This document shows, one piece after another, positions 40,515 to 53,246 of a DNA stretch of 64,000 nucleotides; position 1 is the first letter of the stretch; each line of letters begins with the position of its first letter. The notes under the pieces were generated by a model. That model was given only the letters and a program-made list of their open reading frames with translations. It was not told the origin of the DNA and searched no databases. The DNA is taken from NCBI GenBank assembly GCA_947650365.1, contig OX393550.1, positions 75,045,229 to 75,109,228 of the forward strand, read 5' to 3'. This stretch comes from Chamaelirium japonicum. Lineage: Eukaryota; Streptophyta; Magnoliopsida; Liliales; Melanthiaceae. Made by a program: the position numbers and the translations under genes.

Positions 40515-41298
40515 ATGGATACATTCGTGCAAATGAATTAGAATGGATCATACGAATGAGTAAGAATGGATCGTACGAATGAAATAGAATGGATTGTGCG
40601 AATGAATTAGAATGGATCGTACGAATGAATTAGAATGGTTCGTGTGAAAGAATTAGAATGGATTGTATGAATGAATTAGAATAGATCGTATGAATGAATT
40701 AGAATGGATCGTACGAATGAATTAGAATGGATCGTACGAATGAACTAGAACGGATACATTCGTGCGAATCAATTAGAATGGATCGTACGAATGAATTAGA
40801 ATGGATCGTACGAATAAATTAGAATGGATCTTACGAATGAATTAGAATGGATCGTACGAATGCACGATCCATGCGAATGAATTAGAATAGATCGTACGAA
40901 TGAACTAGAATGGATACATTCGTGCGAATGAATTAGAATGGATCGTACGAATGAATTAGAATGGATACATTCGTGCGAATGAATTAGAATGGATTGTGCG
41001 AATGAATAAGAATAGATCGTGCGAATGAATTAGAATGGATCGTACGAATGAATTAGAATGGATCGTGCGAATGAATTAGAATGGATAGTACGAATGAATT
41101 ATAATGGATACATTTGTGCGAATGAATTAGAGTGGATCGTATGAATGAATTAGAATGGATCGTACGAATGAATTAGAATGGATCATACGAATGAAATAGA
41201 ATTGATTGTACGAATGAATTAGAATGGATCCTACGAATGAAATAGAATAGATCGTGTGAAAGAATTAGAATGGATTGTATGAATGAATTAGAATGAAT
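40515..41298 (+). repeat. Satellite block, forward
   Basis: Opens ACATTCGTGCAAATG, GAGTAAG, GAAATAG like 49414, 52899 and 55715. It contains the same GCACGATCCATG remnant (40862) and ends in an L-type flank and a reversed-spacer module. Confidence 0.9.
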
Positions 41299-41400
41299 TC
41301 GTATGATCCATTCGAATTCATTCGCACGATCCATTCTAATTCATTCATACGATCCATTCTAATTCATTCATACAATCCATTCTAATTCTTTCACACGATC
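41250..41400 (-). repeat. Palindromic module, spacer reversed, L flank at left
   Basis: Arms 41250-41295 and 41355-41400, spacer 41296-41354. The left flank is L (GGATCCTACG) and the right flank is reversed L (CGTAGGATCC): the same context as 37134 and 40051 but with the spacer flipped. Confidence 0.87.
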
Positions 41401-42551
41401 CATTCTAATTCATTCGTAGGATCCATTCTAATTCATTCGTACAATCTATTCTATTTCATTCGTACGATCCATTCTTACTCATTCGTATGATCCATTCTAA
41501 TTCATTCAGACGAATGTATCCAATCTAATTTATTCGTACGATCCATTTTAATTCATTCGTACGATTCATTCTAATTCATTCGTACGATCCATTCTAATTC
41601 ATTCGTCCGATCCATTCTAATTCATTCGTACGAATGTATCCATTCTAATTCATTCGTACGATCTATTCTAATTCATTCGTATGATCCATTCTAAATCATT
41701 CGTAAGATCCATTCTAATTCATTCGTACGATCCATTCTAATTCATTCGTAAGATCCATTCTAATTCATTCGTACGATCTATTCTAATTCATTCGTACGAT
41801 CCATTCTAATTCATTCGTAAGATCCATTCTAATTCATTCGTACGATCCATTCTAATTTATTCGTACGAACCATTCTAATTCATTCACACGAATGTATCCA
41901 TTCTAGTTCATTTGTACGATCCATTCTAATTCATTCGTACGATCCATTCTAATTCATTCGCACGATCCATTCTAATTCATTCATACGATCCATTCTAATT
42001 CATTCATACGATCCATTCTAATTCATTCGTACGATCCATTCTAATTCATTCGCACAAATGTGTCCATTCTAATTCATTCGTATGATCCATTATAATTCAT
42101 TCGCACGATCCATTCTAATTCATTCGTACGATCCATTCTAATTCTTTCACATGATCCATTCTAATTTATTCGTACGATCCATTCTAATTCATTCGCACGA
42201 TCCATTCTAATTCATTCATACAATGCATTCTAATTCTTTCACACGATCCATTCTAATTCATTCGTACGATCCATTCTAATTCATTCGTACAATCCATTCT
42301 ATTTCATTTGTACGATCCATTCTTACTCATTCGTATGATCCATTCTAATTCATTCGTACGATCCATTCTAATTCATTTGTACGATCCATTCTAATTCATT
42401 CGTACAATCCATTCTATTTCATTCGTACGATCTATTCTTACTCATTTGTATGATCCATTCTAATTCATTCGCACGAATGTATCCATTCTAATTCATTCAT
42501 ACAATCCATTATAATTCATTCCGTACGATCCATTCTAATTCATTCGTACGA
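41299..42551 (-). repeat. Satellite block, reverse
   Basis: Reversed L flank, then CGTAAGATCC variants (41700-41830), CTAGTTC (41904), and the ATTTC/TTACTC pair twice (42300, 42415). It ends with ATTCCGTACG and a near-perfect 60 bp palindrome. Confidence 0.9.
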
Positions 42552-42581
42552 TCGTACTAATGAATTAGAATGGATCGTACG
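42522..42581. repeat. 60 bp near-palindrome at −to+ switch
   Basis: Centre 42551; one mismatch (GTACTAATG on the right). Same ATTCCGTACG left border. Confidence 0.88.
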
Positions 42582-43867
42582 AATGAATTAGAATAGATTG
42601 TGCGAATGAATTAGAATGGATCGTACGAATGAATTAGAATAGATTGTGCGAATGAATTAGAATGGATCGTACGAATGAATTAGAATGGATCGTACGAATG
42701 AATTAGAATGGATCATACGAATGAGTAAGAATGGATCGTACGAATGAATTAGAATGGATCGTACGAATGAATTAGAATGGATCGTACGAATAAATTAGAA
42801 TGGATACATTCGTCCGAATGAATTAGAATGGATCATACGAATGAGTAAGAATGGATCGTACGAATGAAATAGATTAGATTGTACGAATGAATTAGAATGG
42901 ATCCTACGAATGAATTAGAATGGATCGTGTGAAAGAATTAGAATGGATCGTACAAATGAATTAGAATGGATTGTACGAATGAATTAGAATGGATCATACG
43001 AATGAGTAAGAATGGATCGTACAAATGAAATAGAATGGATTGTACGAATGAATTAGAATGGATCGTACGAATGAATTAGAATGGATCGTGTGAAAGAATT
43101 AGAATGCATTGTATGAATGAATTAGAATGGATCGTATGAATGAATTAGAATGGATCGTGCGAATGAATTCGAATGGATCACATGATCCATTCGAATAGAA
43201 TGGATCGTATGAATGAATTAGAATGGATCGGGCGAATGAATTAGAATGGATTGTACGAATGAATTAGAATGGATCGTATGAATGAATTAGAATGGATCGT
43301 ATGAATGAATTAGAATGGATCGTGTGAATGAATTAGAATGGATCGTACGAATGAATTAGAATGGATCGTATGAATGAATTAGAATGGATCAAACGAATGA
43401 ATTAGAATGGATCATACGAATGAGTAAGAATGGATCGTACGAATGAAATAAAATGGATTGTGCGAATGAATTAGAATGGATACATTCGTGCGAATGAATT
43501 AGAATGGATTGAACGAATGAATTAGAATGGATCGTACGAATGAATTAGAATGGATCGTACGAATGAATTAGAATGGATCTTATGAATGAATTAGAATGGA
43601 TCGTATGAATGGATTAGAATGGAAACATTCGTGCGAATGAATTAGAATTGATCGTACGAATGAATTAGAATGGATCGTACGAATGAATTAGAATGGATCG
43701 TACGAATGGATTAGAATGGATTGTACGAATGAATTAGAATGGATCCTACGAATGAATTAGAATGGATCATGTGAAAGAATTAGAATGGATTGTATGAATG
43801 AATTAGAATGGATCGTATGAATGAATTAGAATGGATCGTGCGAATGAATTCGAATGGATCGTACGAA
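42552..43867 (+). repeat. Forward block with 13 bp hairpin
   Basis: Parallels 30867-31924 (hairpin offset 11,966) and the start of 50777-52080. The L markers GATTGTACG, GGATCCTACG and CATGTGAAAG precede the module at 43765. Confidence 0.9.
43167..43196. repeat. 13 bp stem hairpin inside forward block
   Basis: Same stem as at 31201, loop ACAT. Confidence 0.88.
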
Positions 43868-43915
43868 TTCATTCTAATTCATTCATACAATCCATTCTAA
43901 TTCTTTCACACGATC
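43765..43915 (+). repeat. Palindromic module, forward spacer
   Basis: Arms 43765-43810 and 43870-43915, spacer 43811-43869. Flanks L and R. Confidence 0.88.
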
Positions 43916-44622
43916 CATTCTAATTCATTCGTACGTTCCATTCTAATTCATTAGCACGATCCATGCTAATTCATTCGTTCGATCAATTCTAATTCATTAG
44001 CACGATCCATTCTAATTCATTCGTACGATCCATTCTAATTGATTCGTACGATCCATTCTAATTCATTCATACAATCCATTCTAATTCTTTCACACGATCC
44101 ATTCTAATTCATTCGTAGGATCCATTCTAATTCATTCGTACAATCTATTCTATTTCATTCGTACGATCCATTCTTACTCATTCGTATGATCCATTCTAAT
44201 TCATTCGGACGAATGTATCCATTCTAATTTATTCGTACGATCCATTCTAATTCATTCGTATGATCCATTCTAATTCATTCGGACGAATGTATCCATTCTA
44301 ATTTATTCGTACGATCCATTCTAATTCATTCGTAAGATCCATTCTAATTCATTCGTACGATCCATTCTAATTCATTCGTACGATCCATTCTAATTCATTC
44401 GTACGATCCATTCTAATTCATTCGTACGATCCATTCTAATTCATTCATACGATCTATTCTAATTCATTCATACAATCCATTCTAATTCTTTCACACGATC
44501 CATTCTAATTCATTCGTACGATCCATTCTAATTCATTCGCACAATCCATTCTATTTCATTCGTACGATCCGTTTTACTCATTCGTATGATCCATTCTAAT
44601 TCATTCGCACGAATGTATCCAT
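43868..44622 (-). repeat. Satellite block, reverse
   Basis: Short R flank (GTACGTTCC to TTAGCACG, about 43925-44010), then a reversed L-like series without a module (CTTTCACACG, CGTAGG, ACAATCTATTC, CGGACGAATG) at about 44090-44220. Exits by ATCCATAATGGATC. Confidence 0.9.
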
Positions 44623-45061
44623 AATGGATCATACGAGTGAGTAAGAATGGATCGTACGAATGAATTAGAATGGACCGTACGAATGAATTAGAATCGATAC
44701 ATTCGTGCGAATGAATTAGAATGGATCGGACGAATGAATTAGAATGGATCGTACGAATGAATTAGAATGGATCGTACGAATGAATTAGAATGGATCGTAC
44801 GAATAAATTAGAATGGATACATTCGTCCGAATGAATTAGAATGGATCATACGAATGAGTAAGAATGGATCGTACGAATGAAATAGAATAGATTGTACGAA
44901 TGAATTAGAATGGATCCTACGAATGAATTAGAATGGATCGTGTGAAAGAATTAGAATGGATTGTATGAATGAATTAGAATGGATCGTGCGAATGAATTAG
45001 AATGGATCGTATGAATGAATTAGAATGGATCGTGCTAATGAATTAGTATGGATCGTACGAA
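44623..45061 (+). repeat. Forward block with L flank
   Basis: Complete L series (GGATCGGACG, ACATTCGTCCG, GAGTAAG, GAAATAG, GGATCCTACG, GTGTGAAAG), then a module whose spacer has one extra monomer. Confidence 0.9.
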
Positions 45062-45109
45062 TTCATTCTAATTCATTCATAAAATCCATTCTAATTCTTT
45101 CACACGATA
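44936..45109 (+). repeat. Palindromic module with one extra spacer monomer
   Basis: Arms 44936-44981 and 45064-45109; spacer 44982-45063 is 82 bp, 23 more than usual. Linker order is CGTGC, CGTAT, CGTGCTAATG, so it is rearranged rather than a simple addition. Flanks L and truncated R. Confidence 0.84.
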
Positions 45110-45135
45110 CATTCTAATTCATTCGTACGTTCTAT
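45062..45135 (-). repeat. Truncated reverse block
   Basis: Only the right arm and the first R monomer (CGTACGTTCTATT) remain; the rest of the R flank is missing and forward monomers resume at AATGAATTAG. Confidence 0.88.
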
Positions 45136-45386
45136 TAATGAATTAGAATGGATCGTACGAATGAATTAGAATGGATCCACCGAATGAGTTAGAATGGATC
45201 ATACGAATGAATTAGAATGGATTGTACGAATGAATTAGAATGGATTGTGCGAATGAATTAGAATGGATCGTATGAATGAATAAGAATGGATCGTACAAAT
45301 GAATTAGAATGGATCGTGCGAATGAATTAGCATGAATCGTACGAATATATTAGAATGGATCGTATGAATGAATTAGAATGAATCGT
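45136..45386 (+). repeat. Short forward block
   Basis: Carries GGATCCACCGAATGAG at 45173, then GAATGAATAAG, TTAGCATGAATCG and the AATCGTACGATCC exit. This order is shared with 48431-48644, 51867-52080 and 60024-60238. Confidence 0.9.
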
Positions 45387-46755
45387 ACGATCCATTCTAA
45401 TTCATTCGTACGATCCATTCTAATTCATTCGCACGAATGTATCAATTCTAGTTCATTCGTACGATCCATTGTAGTTCATTCGTACGATCAATTCTAATTC
45501 ATTCGTACGATCCATTCTAATTCATTCGTATGATCCATTCTAATTAATTCGTATGATCCATTCTAATTCATTCGTACGATCCATTCTAATTCATTCATAC
45601 AATCCATTCTAATTCATTCGCACGAATGTATCCATTCTAATTAATTCGTAAGATCCATTCTAATTCATTCGTATGATCCATTCTTATTCATTCGCATGAT
45701 CCAGTCTAATGGATTCGCACGATCCATTCTAATTCATTCGCACGAATGTATCCATTCTAATTCATTCATACGATCCATTCTAATTCATTCGTATGATCCA
45801 TTCTAATTCATTCGCACAAATGTATCCATTCTAATTCATTCGTACGATCCATTCTAATTTATTCGTACGATCAGTTCTAATTCATTCATACGATCCATTC
45901 TAATTCATTCGTACGATCCATTCTAATTCACTCATACAATCCATTTTAATACATTCATACTATCCATTCTAATTCATTTGCACGAATATATCCATTCTAA
46001 TTCATTCGTACGATCCATTCTAATTCACTCGCACGATCCATTCTAATTCATTCGTACGATCCATTCTAATTCTTTCACACGATCCATTCTAATTCATTCG
46101 TACGATCCATTCTAATTCATTCGCACGATCCATTCTAATTCATTCGTACGATCCATGCTAATTCATTCGCACGATCTGTTCTTATTCATTCGCACAATCC
46201 ATTCTAGTTCATTCGCACGAATGTATCCATTCTAATTCATTCGTACGAACCATTCTAATTCATTCGTACGATCCATTCTAATTCATTCGTAGGATCCATT
46301 CTAATTAATTCATATGATCCATTCTAATTCACTCATACGATCCATTCTAATCATTCTAATTCATTCGTATGATCCATTCTTATTCATTCATACGATCCAT
46401 TCTAATTCATTCGCACAATCCATTCTAATTCATTCGTACAATCCATTCTAATTCATTCGTATGATCCATTCTAACTCATTCGGTGGATCCATTCTAATTC
46501 ATTCGTACGATCCATTCTAATTCATTCCCACGATCCATTCTAATTTATTCGTACGATCCATTCTAATTCATTCGTACGATCTATTCTAATTCATTCGCAC
46601 GAATGTAACCATTCTAATTCATTCATACGATTCATTCTAATTCATTCGTATGAGCTATTCTAATTCATTCATACGATCCATTCTAATTCATTCATATGAT
46701 CCATTGTAATTCATTCATACGATCCATTTAGATTCATTCGCACAAATGTATCCCT
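45387..46755 (-). repeat. Satellite block, reverse
   Basis: Copy of 35286-36800 about 10 kb away: CAGTCTAATGG at 45702, GATCTGTTC at 46171, CTCATTCGGTGGATCC at 46475. It is more diverged than the 1,103 bp pair. Confidence 0.9.
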
Positions 46756-47087
46756 TAGAATGGATCGTACGAATGAATTAGAATGGATCGTACGAATGAA
46801 TTAGATTGGATCGTACGAATGGATTAGAATGGATTGTACGAATGAATTAGAATGGATCCTACGAATGAATTAGAATGGATCGTGTGAAAGAATTAGAATG
46901 GATTGTATGAATGAATTAGAATGGATCGTATGAATGAATTAGAATGGATCGTGCGAATGAATTAGAATTGATCGAACGAATGAATTAGCATGGATCGTGC
47001 TAATGAATTAGAATGGAACGTACGAATGAATTAGAATGGATCGTGTGAAAGAATTAGAATGGATAGTATGAATGCATTAGAATGAAT
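46756..47087 (+). repeat. Short forward block
   Basis: L markers (GATTGTACG, GGATCCTACG, GTGTGAAAG) to about 46930, then the reversed R series (GATCGAACG, TTAGCATGG, GGAACGTACG) into a module left arm. Confidence 0.88.
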
Positions 47088-47189
47088 TCGTACTATCCAT
47101 TCGAATTCATTCGCACGATCCATTCTAATTCATTCATACGATCCATTCTAATTCGTTCATACAATTCATTCTAATTCTTTTACACGATC
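47039..47189 (-). repeat. Palindromic module, spacer reversed
   Basis: Arms 47039-47084 and 47144-47189, spacer 47085-47143. Flanks reversed R and short reversed L. The arms carry several private changes (ATAGTATG, CGTTCATAC). Confidence 0.85.
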
Positions 47190-47441
47190 CATTCTAATTC
47201 ATTCGTAGGATCCATTCTAATTCATTCGTACGATCCATTCTAATTCATTCGCACGAATGTATCCATTCTTGTTCATTCGTACGATCCATTCTAATTCATT
47301 CATACGATCCATTCTAATTCATTCGCACGATCCATTCTAATTCATTCATACGATCCATTCTAATTCATTCATACGATCCATTCTAATTCATTCGTACGAT
47401 CCATTCTAATTCATTCGTACAATATATTCTAATTCATTCGT
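47088..47441 (-). repeat. Short reverse block
   Basis: Short reversed L remnant (CGTAGGATCC at 47203). Exits through ATTCGTACGAATGGATACA. Confidence 0.88.
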
Positions 47442-48644
47442 ACGAATGGATACATTCGTGTGAATGAATTAGAATGGATCGTACGAATGAGTAAGAATGG
47501 ATCGTACGAATGAAATAGAATGGATCGTGTGAAAGAATTAGAATGGATTGTATGAATGAATTAGAATAGATCGTATGAATGAATTAGAATGGATTGTACG
47601 AATGAGTAAGAATGGATCGTACGAATGAAATAGAATCGATTGTACGAATGAATTAGAATGGATACATTCGTGCGAATGAATTAGAATGGATCGTACGAAT
47701 GAATTAGAATGGATCGTACGAGTGAATTAGAATGCATCGTACGAAAGAATTAGAATGGATATATTCGTGCGAATGAATTAGAATGGATCGTACGAATGAA
47801 TTAGAATGGATCGTACGAATGAATTAGAATGCATCATACGAAAGAATTAGAATGAATATATTCGTGCGAATGAATTACAATGGATCGTATGAATGAATTA
47901 GAATGGATCATACAAATGAGGAAGAATGGATCGCACGAATAAAATAGAATGGATTGTACGAATGAATTAGAATGGATACATTCATGCGAATGAATTTGAA
48001 TGGATCGTACGAATGAATTAGAATGGATCGTACGAATGATCTAGAATGGATCGTATGAATGAATTAGAATGCATCGTACGAAAGAATTAGAATGGATATA
48101 TTCGTGCGAATGAATTAGAATGGATCGTACGAATGAATCAGACTGGTTCGTACGAATGAATTTGAATGGATACATTTGTGCGAATCAATCTAAATGGATT
48201 GTATGAATTGATTACAATAAATCGTACGACTGAATTAGAATAGATCGTACGAATGAATTAGAATAGCTCATACGAATGAATTAGAATAAATCGTATGAAT
48301 GAATTAGAATGGTTACATTCGTGCGAATGAATTAAAATAGATCGTACGAATGAATTAGAATGGATCGTACGAATAAATTAGAATGGATCATGGGAATGAA
48401 TTAAAATGGATCGTACAAATGAATTAGAATGGATCCACCGAATGAGTTAGAATCGATCATACGAATGAATTAGAATGGATTGTACGAATGAATTAGAATG
48501 GATTGTGCGAATGAATTAGAATGGATCGTATGAATGAATAAGAATGGATCGTACGAATGAATTAGAATGGATCGTGCGAATGAATTAGCATGAATCGTAC
48601 GAATGTATTAGAATGGATCGTACGAATGAATTAGAATGAATCGT
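47442..48644 (+). repeat. Satellite block, forward
   Basis: Contains three local repeats of a GCATCG(T)ACGAAAG marker (near 47735, 47831 and 48069). The series TCTAAATGG, TTACAAT, AGCTCATACG, GGTTACATTC, GGATCCACCG (48190-48440) is shared with 51610-51870 and 59770-60030. Confidence 0.9.
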
Positions 48645-49413
48645 ACGATCCATTCTAATTCATTCGTACAATCCATTCTAATTCATTCGCACGAATGTAT
48701 CCATTCTAGTTCATTCGTACGATCCATTCTAGTTCATTCGTACGATCCATTCTAATTCATTCGTACGATCCATTCTAATTCATTTGTATGATCCATTCTA
48801 ATAAATTCGTATGATCCATTCTAATTCATTCGTACGATCCATTCTAATTCATTCATACAATCCATTCTAATTCATTCGCACGAATGTATCCATTCGAATT
48901 AATTCGTACGATCCATTCTAATTCATTCGTATGATCCATTCTTATTTATTCGCACGATCCAGTCTAATGGATTCGCACGATCCATTCTAATTCATTCGCA
49001 CGAATTTATCCATTCTAATTCATTCGTACGATCCATTCTAATTCATTAATATGATCCATTCTAATTCATTCACACGATCCATTCTAATTCATTCGTACGA
49101 TCCATTCTAATTCATTCGCACGATCTATTCTATTTCATTCGTACGATCCATTCTTACTCATTCGTATGATCCATTCTAATTCATTCGGACGAATGTATCC
49201 ATTCTAATTTATTCGTACGATCCATTCTAATTCATTCTACGATCCATTCTAATTCATTCGTACGATCCATTCTAATTCATTCGTCCGATCCATTCTAATT
49301 AATTCGCACGAATGTATCCATTCTAATTCATTCGTACGGTCCATTCTAATTCATTCGCACTATCCATTCTATTTCATTCGTACGATCCATTCTTACTCAT
49401 TCGTATGATCCAT
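48645..49413 (-). repeat. Satellite block, reverse
   Basis: CTAGTTC pair (48706, 48730), CAGTCTAATGG (48960), CGGACGAATG, ATTTC/TTACTC. Parallels 52081-52898. Exits by GATCCATTATGGATACATTC. Confidence 0.9.
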
Positions 49414-49844
49414 TATGGATACATTCGTGCGAATGAATTAGAATGGATCATACGAATGAGTAAGAATGGATCGTACGAATGAAATAGAATTGATTGTGCG
49501 AATGAATTAGAATTGATCGTACGAATGAATTAGAATGGATCTTGTGAAAGAATTAGAATGGATTGTATGAATGAATTAAAATAGATCGTATGAATGAATT
49601 AGAACGGATCGTACGAATGAATTAGAATAGATCGTACGAATGAATTAGAATGGATCGTACGAATAAATTAGAATGGATACATTCGTCCGAATGAATTAGA
49701 ATGGATCATACGAATGAGTAAGAATGGATCGTACGAATGAAATAGAATAGATTGTACGAATGAATTAGAATGGATCCTACAAATGAATTAGAATAGATCA
49801 TGTGAAAGAATTAGAATGGATTGTATGAATGAATTAGAATGAAT
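49414..49844 (+). repeat. Forward block with L flank
   Basis: Complete L flank from 49675 (ACATTCGTCCG) to the module left arm at 49796, which leads into a reversed spacer. Confidence 0.9.
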
Positions 49845-50117
49845 TCGTACGATCCATTCGAATTCATTCGCACGATCCATTCTAATTCATTCATACGATC
49901 CATTCTAAATCATTCATACAATCCATTCTAATTCTTTCACACGATCTATTCTAATTCATTCGTAGGATCCATTCTAATTCATTCGTACAATCTATTCTAT
50001 TTCATTCGTACGATCCATTCTTACTCATTCGTATGATCCATTCTAATTCATTCAGACGAATGTATCCATTCTAATTTATTCGTACGATCCATTCTAATTC
50101 ATTCTTACGATCTATTC
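49625..50117. repeat. About 493 bp palindrome, module with reversed spacer
   Basis: Inner arms 49796-49841 and 49901-49946, spacer 49842-49900 reversed. L at left (from ACATTCGTCCG at 49675) is mirrored by reversed L at right, and the symmetry continues through CGTACGAATAAATTAG to about 49625 and 50117. The centre is 49871. Confidence 0.87.
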
Positions 50118-50776
50118 TAATTCATTTGTACGATCCATTCTAATTCATTCATACGATCTATTCTAATTCATTCATACGATCCATTCTAATTCATTCGCAC
50201 GATCCATTCTAATTCATTCGTATGATCCATTCTAATTCATTCGCACGAGTGTATCTATTCTAGTTCATTCGTACGATCTATTCTAATTCATTCGTACGAT
50301 CCATTCTAATTCATTCGTACGATCCATTCTAATTCATTCATACAATCCATTCTAATTCATTCGCACGATCCATTCTAATTCACTCATACGATCCATTCTA
50401 ATACATTCATAAGATCCATTCTAATTCATTTGCACGAATATATCCATTCTAATTCATTCGTATTTCACACGATCCATTCTAATTCATTCGTAGGATCCAT
50501 TCTAATTCATTCGTATAATTTATTCTATTTCATTCGTACGATCCATTCTTACTCATTCGTATGATCTATTCTAATTCATTCGGACGAATGTATCCATTCT
50601 AATTTATTCGTACGATCCATTCTAATTCATTTGTACGATCCATTCTAATTCATTCGTACGATCCATTCTTACTCATTCGTATGATCCATTCTAATTCATT
50701 CGTACGATCCATTCTAATTCATTCGCACAATCTATTCTAATTCATTCGTACGATCCATTCTAATTCATTCGTACGA
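49845..50776 (-). repeat. Satellite block, reverse
   Basis: Reversed L flank to about 50117, then a copy of 26580-27080 including the fused TATTTCACAC monomer at 50461 (offset 23,690). Ends at the palindrome centred at 50776. Confidence 0.9.
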
Positions 50777-52080
50777 TCGTACGAATGAATTAGAATGGAT
50801 CGTTCTGAATGAATTAGAATGGATTGTATGAATGAATTTAAATGGATACATTCGTGCGAATGAATTAGAATGGATCATACGAATGAGTAAGAATGGATCG
50901 TACGAATGAAATAGAATGGATTGTACGAATGAATTAGAATGGATACATTCGTGCGAATGAATTAGAATGGATCGTACGAATGAATTAGAATGGATCGTAT
51001 GAATGAATTAGAATGGATCGTACGAATGAATTAGAATGGATCGTACGAATGAATTAGAATGGATCGTGTGAAAGAATTAGAATGCATTGTATGAATGAAT
51101 TAGAATGGATCGTATGAATGAATTAGAATGGATCGTGCGAATGAATTCGAATGGATCTCATGATCCATTCGAATAGAATGGATCGTATGAATGAATTAGA
51201 ATGGATCGGGCGAATGAATTAGAATGGATTGTAGGAATGAATTAGAATGGATCGTATGAATGAATTAGAATGGATCGTATGAATGAATTAGAATGGATCG
51301 TGCGAATGAATTAGAATGGATCTTACGAACGAATTAGAATGGATCGTACGAATGAATTAGAATGGATCATACAAATGAATTAGAATGGATCATACGAATG
51401 AGTAAGAATGGATCGTACGAATGAAATAGAATGGATTGTATGAATGAATTAGATTGGATACATTCGTGCGAATGAATTAGAATGGATCGTACGAATGAAT
51501 TAGAATGCATCGTACGAAAGAATTAGAATGGATATATTCGTGCGAATGAATTAGAATGGATCGTACGAATGAATTAGACTGGATCATACGAATGAATTTG
51601 AATGGATACATTTGTGCGAATGAATCTAAATGGATTGTATGAATGAATTACAATGGATCGTACGAATGAATTAGAATGGATCGTACGAATGAATTAGAAT
51701 AGCTCATACGAATGAATTAGAATGAATCATATGAATGAATTAGAATGGTTACATTCATGCGAATGAATTAGAATAGATCGTACGAATGAATTAGAATGGA
51801 TCGTACGAATAAATCAGAATGGATCGTGGGAATGAATTAGAATGGATCGTACGAATGAATTAGAATGGATCCACCGAATGAGTTAGAATGGATCATACGA
51901 ATGAATTAGAATGGATTGTACGAATGAATTAGAATGGATTGTGCGAATGAATTAGAATGGATCGTATGAATGAATAAGAATGGACCGTACGAATAAATTA
52001 GAATGGATCGTGCGAATGAATTAGCATGAATCGTACGAATGTATTAGAATGGATCGTACAAATGAATTAGAATTAATCGT
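50777..52080 (+). repeat. Forward block with 13 bp hairpin
   Basis: Hairpin at 51145. From about 51540 it is a copy of 48100-48644 (offset 3,436 at GGATCCACCG). A disrupted monomer CGTTCTGAATG lies near 50803. Confidence 0.9.
51145..51174. repeat. 13 bp stem hairpin inside forward block
   Basis: Same stem as at 31201, loop TCAT. Confidence 0.88.
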
Positions 52081-52898
52081 ACGATCCATTTTAATTCATT
52101 CGTATGATCCATTCTAATTCATTCCAACGAATGTATCCATTCTAGTTCATTCGTACGATCCATTCTAGTTCATTCGTACGATCCATTCTAATTCATTCGT
52201 ACGATCCATTCTAATTCATTCGTATGATCCATTCTAATTAATTCGTATGATCTATTCTAACTCATTCGTACGATCCATTCTAATTCATTCATACAATCCA
52301 TTCTAATTCATTCGCACGAATGTATCCATTCTAATTAGTTCATACGATCCATTCTAATTCATTCGTATGATCCATTCTTATTCATTCGCACGATCCAGTC
52401 TAATGGATTCGCACGATCCATTCTAATTCATTCGCACGAATGTATCCATTCTAATTCATTCGTACGATCCATTCTAATTCATTAATATGATCCATTCTAA
52501 TTCATTCGCACGATCCATTCTAATTCATTCGTAGGACCCATTCTAATTCATTCGTACGATCCATTCTAATTCATTCGCACGATCCATTCTAATTCATTCG
52601 TACAATCTATTCTATTTCATTTGTACGATCCGTTCTTACTCATTCTTATGATCCATTCTAATTCATTCGGACGAATGTATCCGTTCTAATTTATTCGTAC
52701 GATCCATTCTAATTCATTCGTATGATCCATTCTAATTCATTCGTACGATCCATTCTAATTCATTCGTCCGATCCATTCTAATTCATTCGCACGAATGTAT
52801 CCATTCTAATTCATTCGTACGGTCCATTCTAATTCATTCGCACAATCCAATCTATTTCATTCGTACGATCCATTCTTACTCATTCGTATGATCCATTA
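52081..52898 (-). repeat. Satellite block, reverse
   Basis: Copy of 48645-49413 (offset 3,485 at the exit junction), with CAGTCTAATGG at 52396. Confidence 0.9.
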
Positions 52899-53246
52899 TG
52901 GATACATTCGTGCGAATGAATTAGAATGGATCATACGAATGAGTAAGAATGGATCATACGAATGAATTAGAATGGATTGTGCGAATGAATTAGAATGGAT
53001 CGTACGAATGAATTAGATTGGATCGTGTGAAAGAATTAGAATGGATTGTATGAATGAATTAGAATAGATCGTATGAATGAATTAGAATGGATCGTACGAA
53101 TGAATTAGAATGGATCGTACGAATGAACTAGAATGGATACATTCGTGCGAATGAATTAGAATGGATCGTACGAATGAATTAGAATGGATCGTACGAATGA
53201 ATTAGAATGGATCTTACGAATGAATTAGAATGGATCGTACGAATGC
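52899..53246 (+). repeat. Short forward block
   Basis: Same opening as 40515 and 49414. Ends at GAATGCACGATCCATG, which here continues into reverse R monomers, unlike the copies at 39022 and 40862. Confidence 0.9.
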
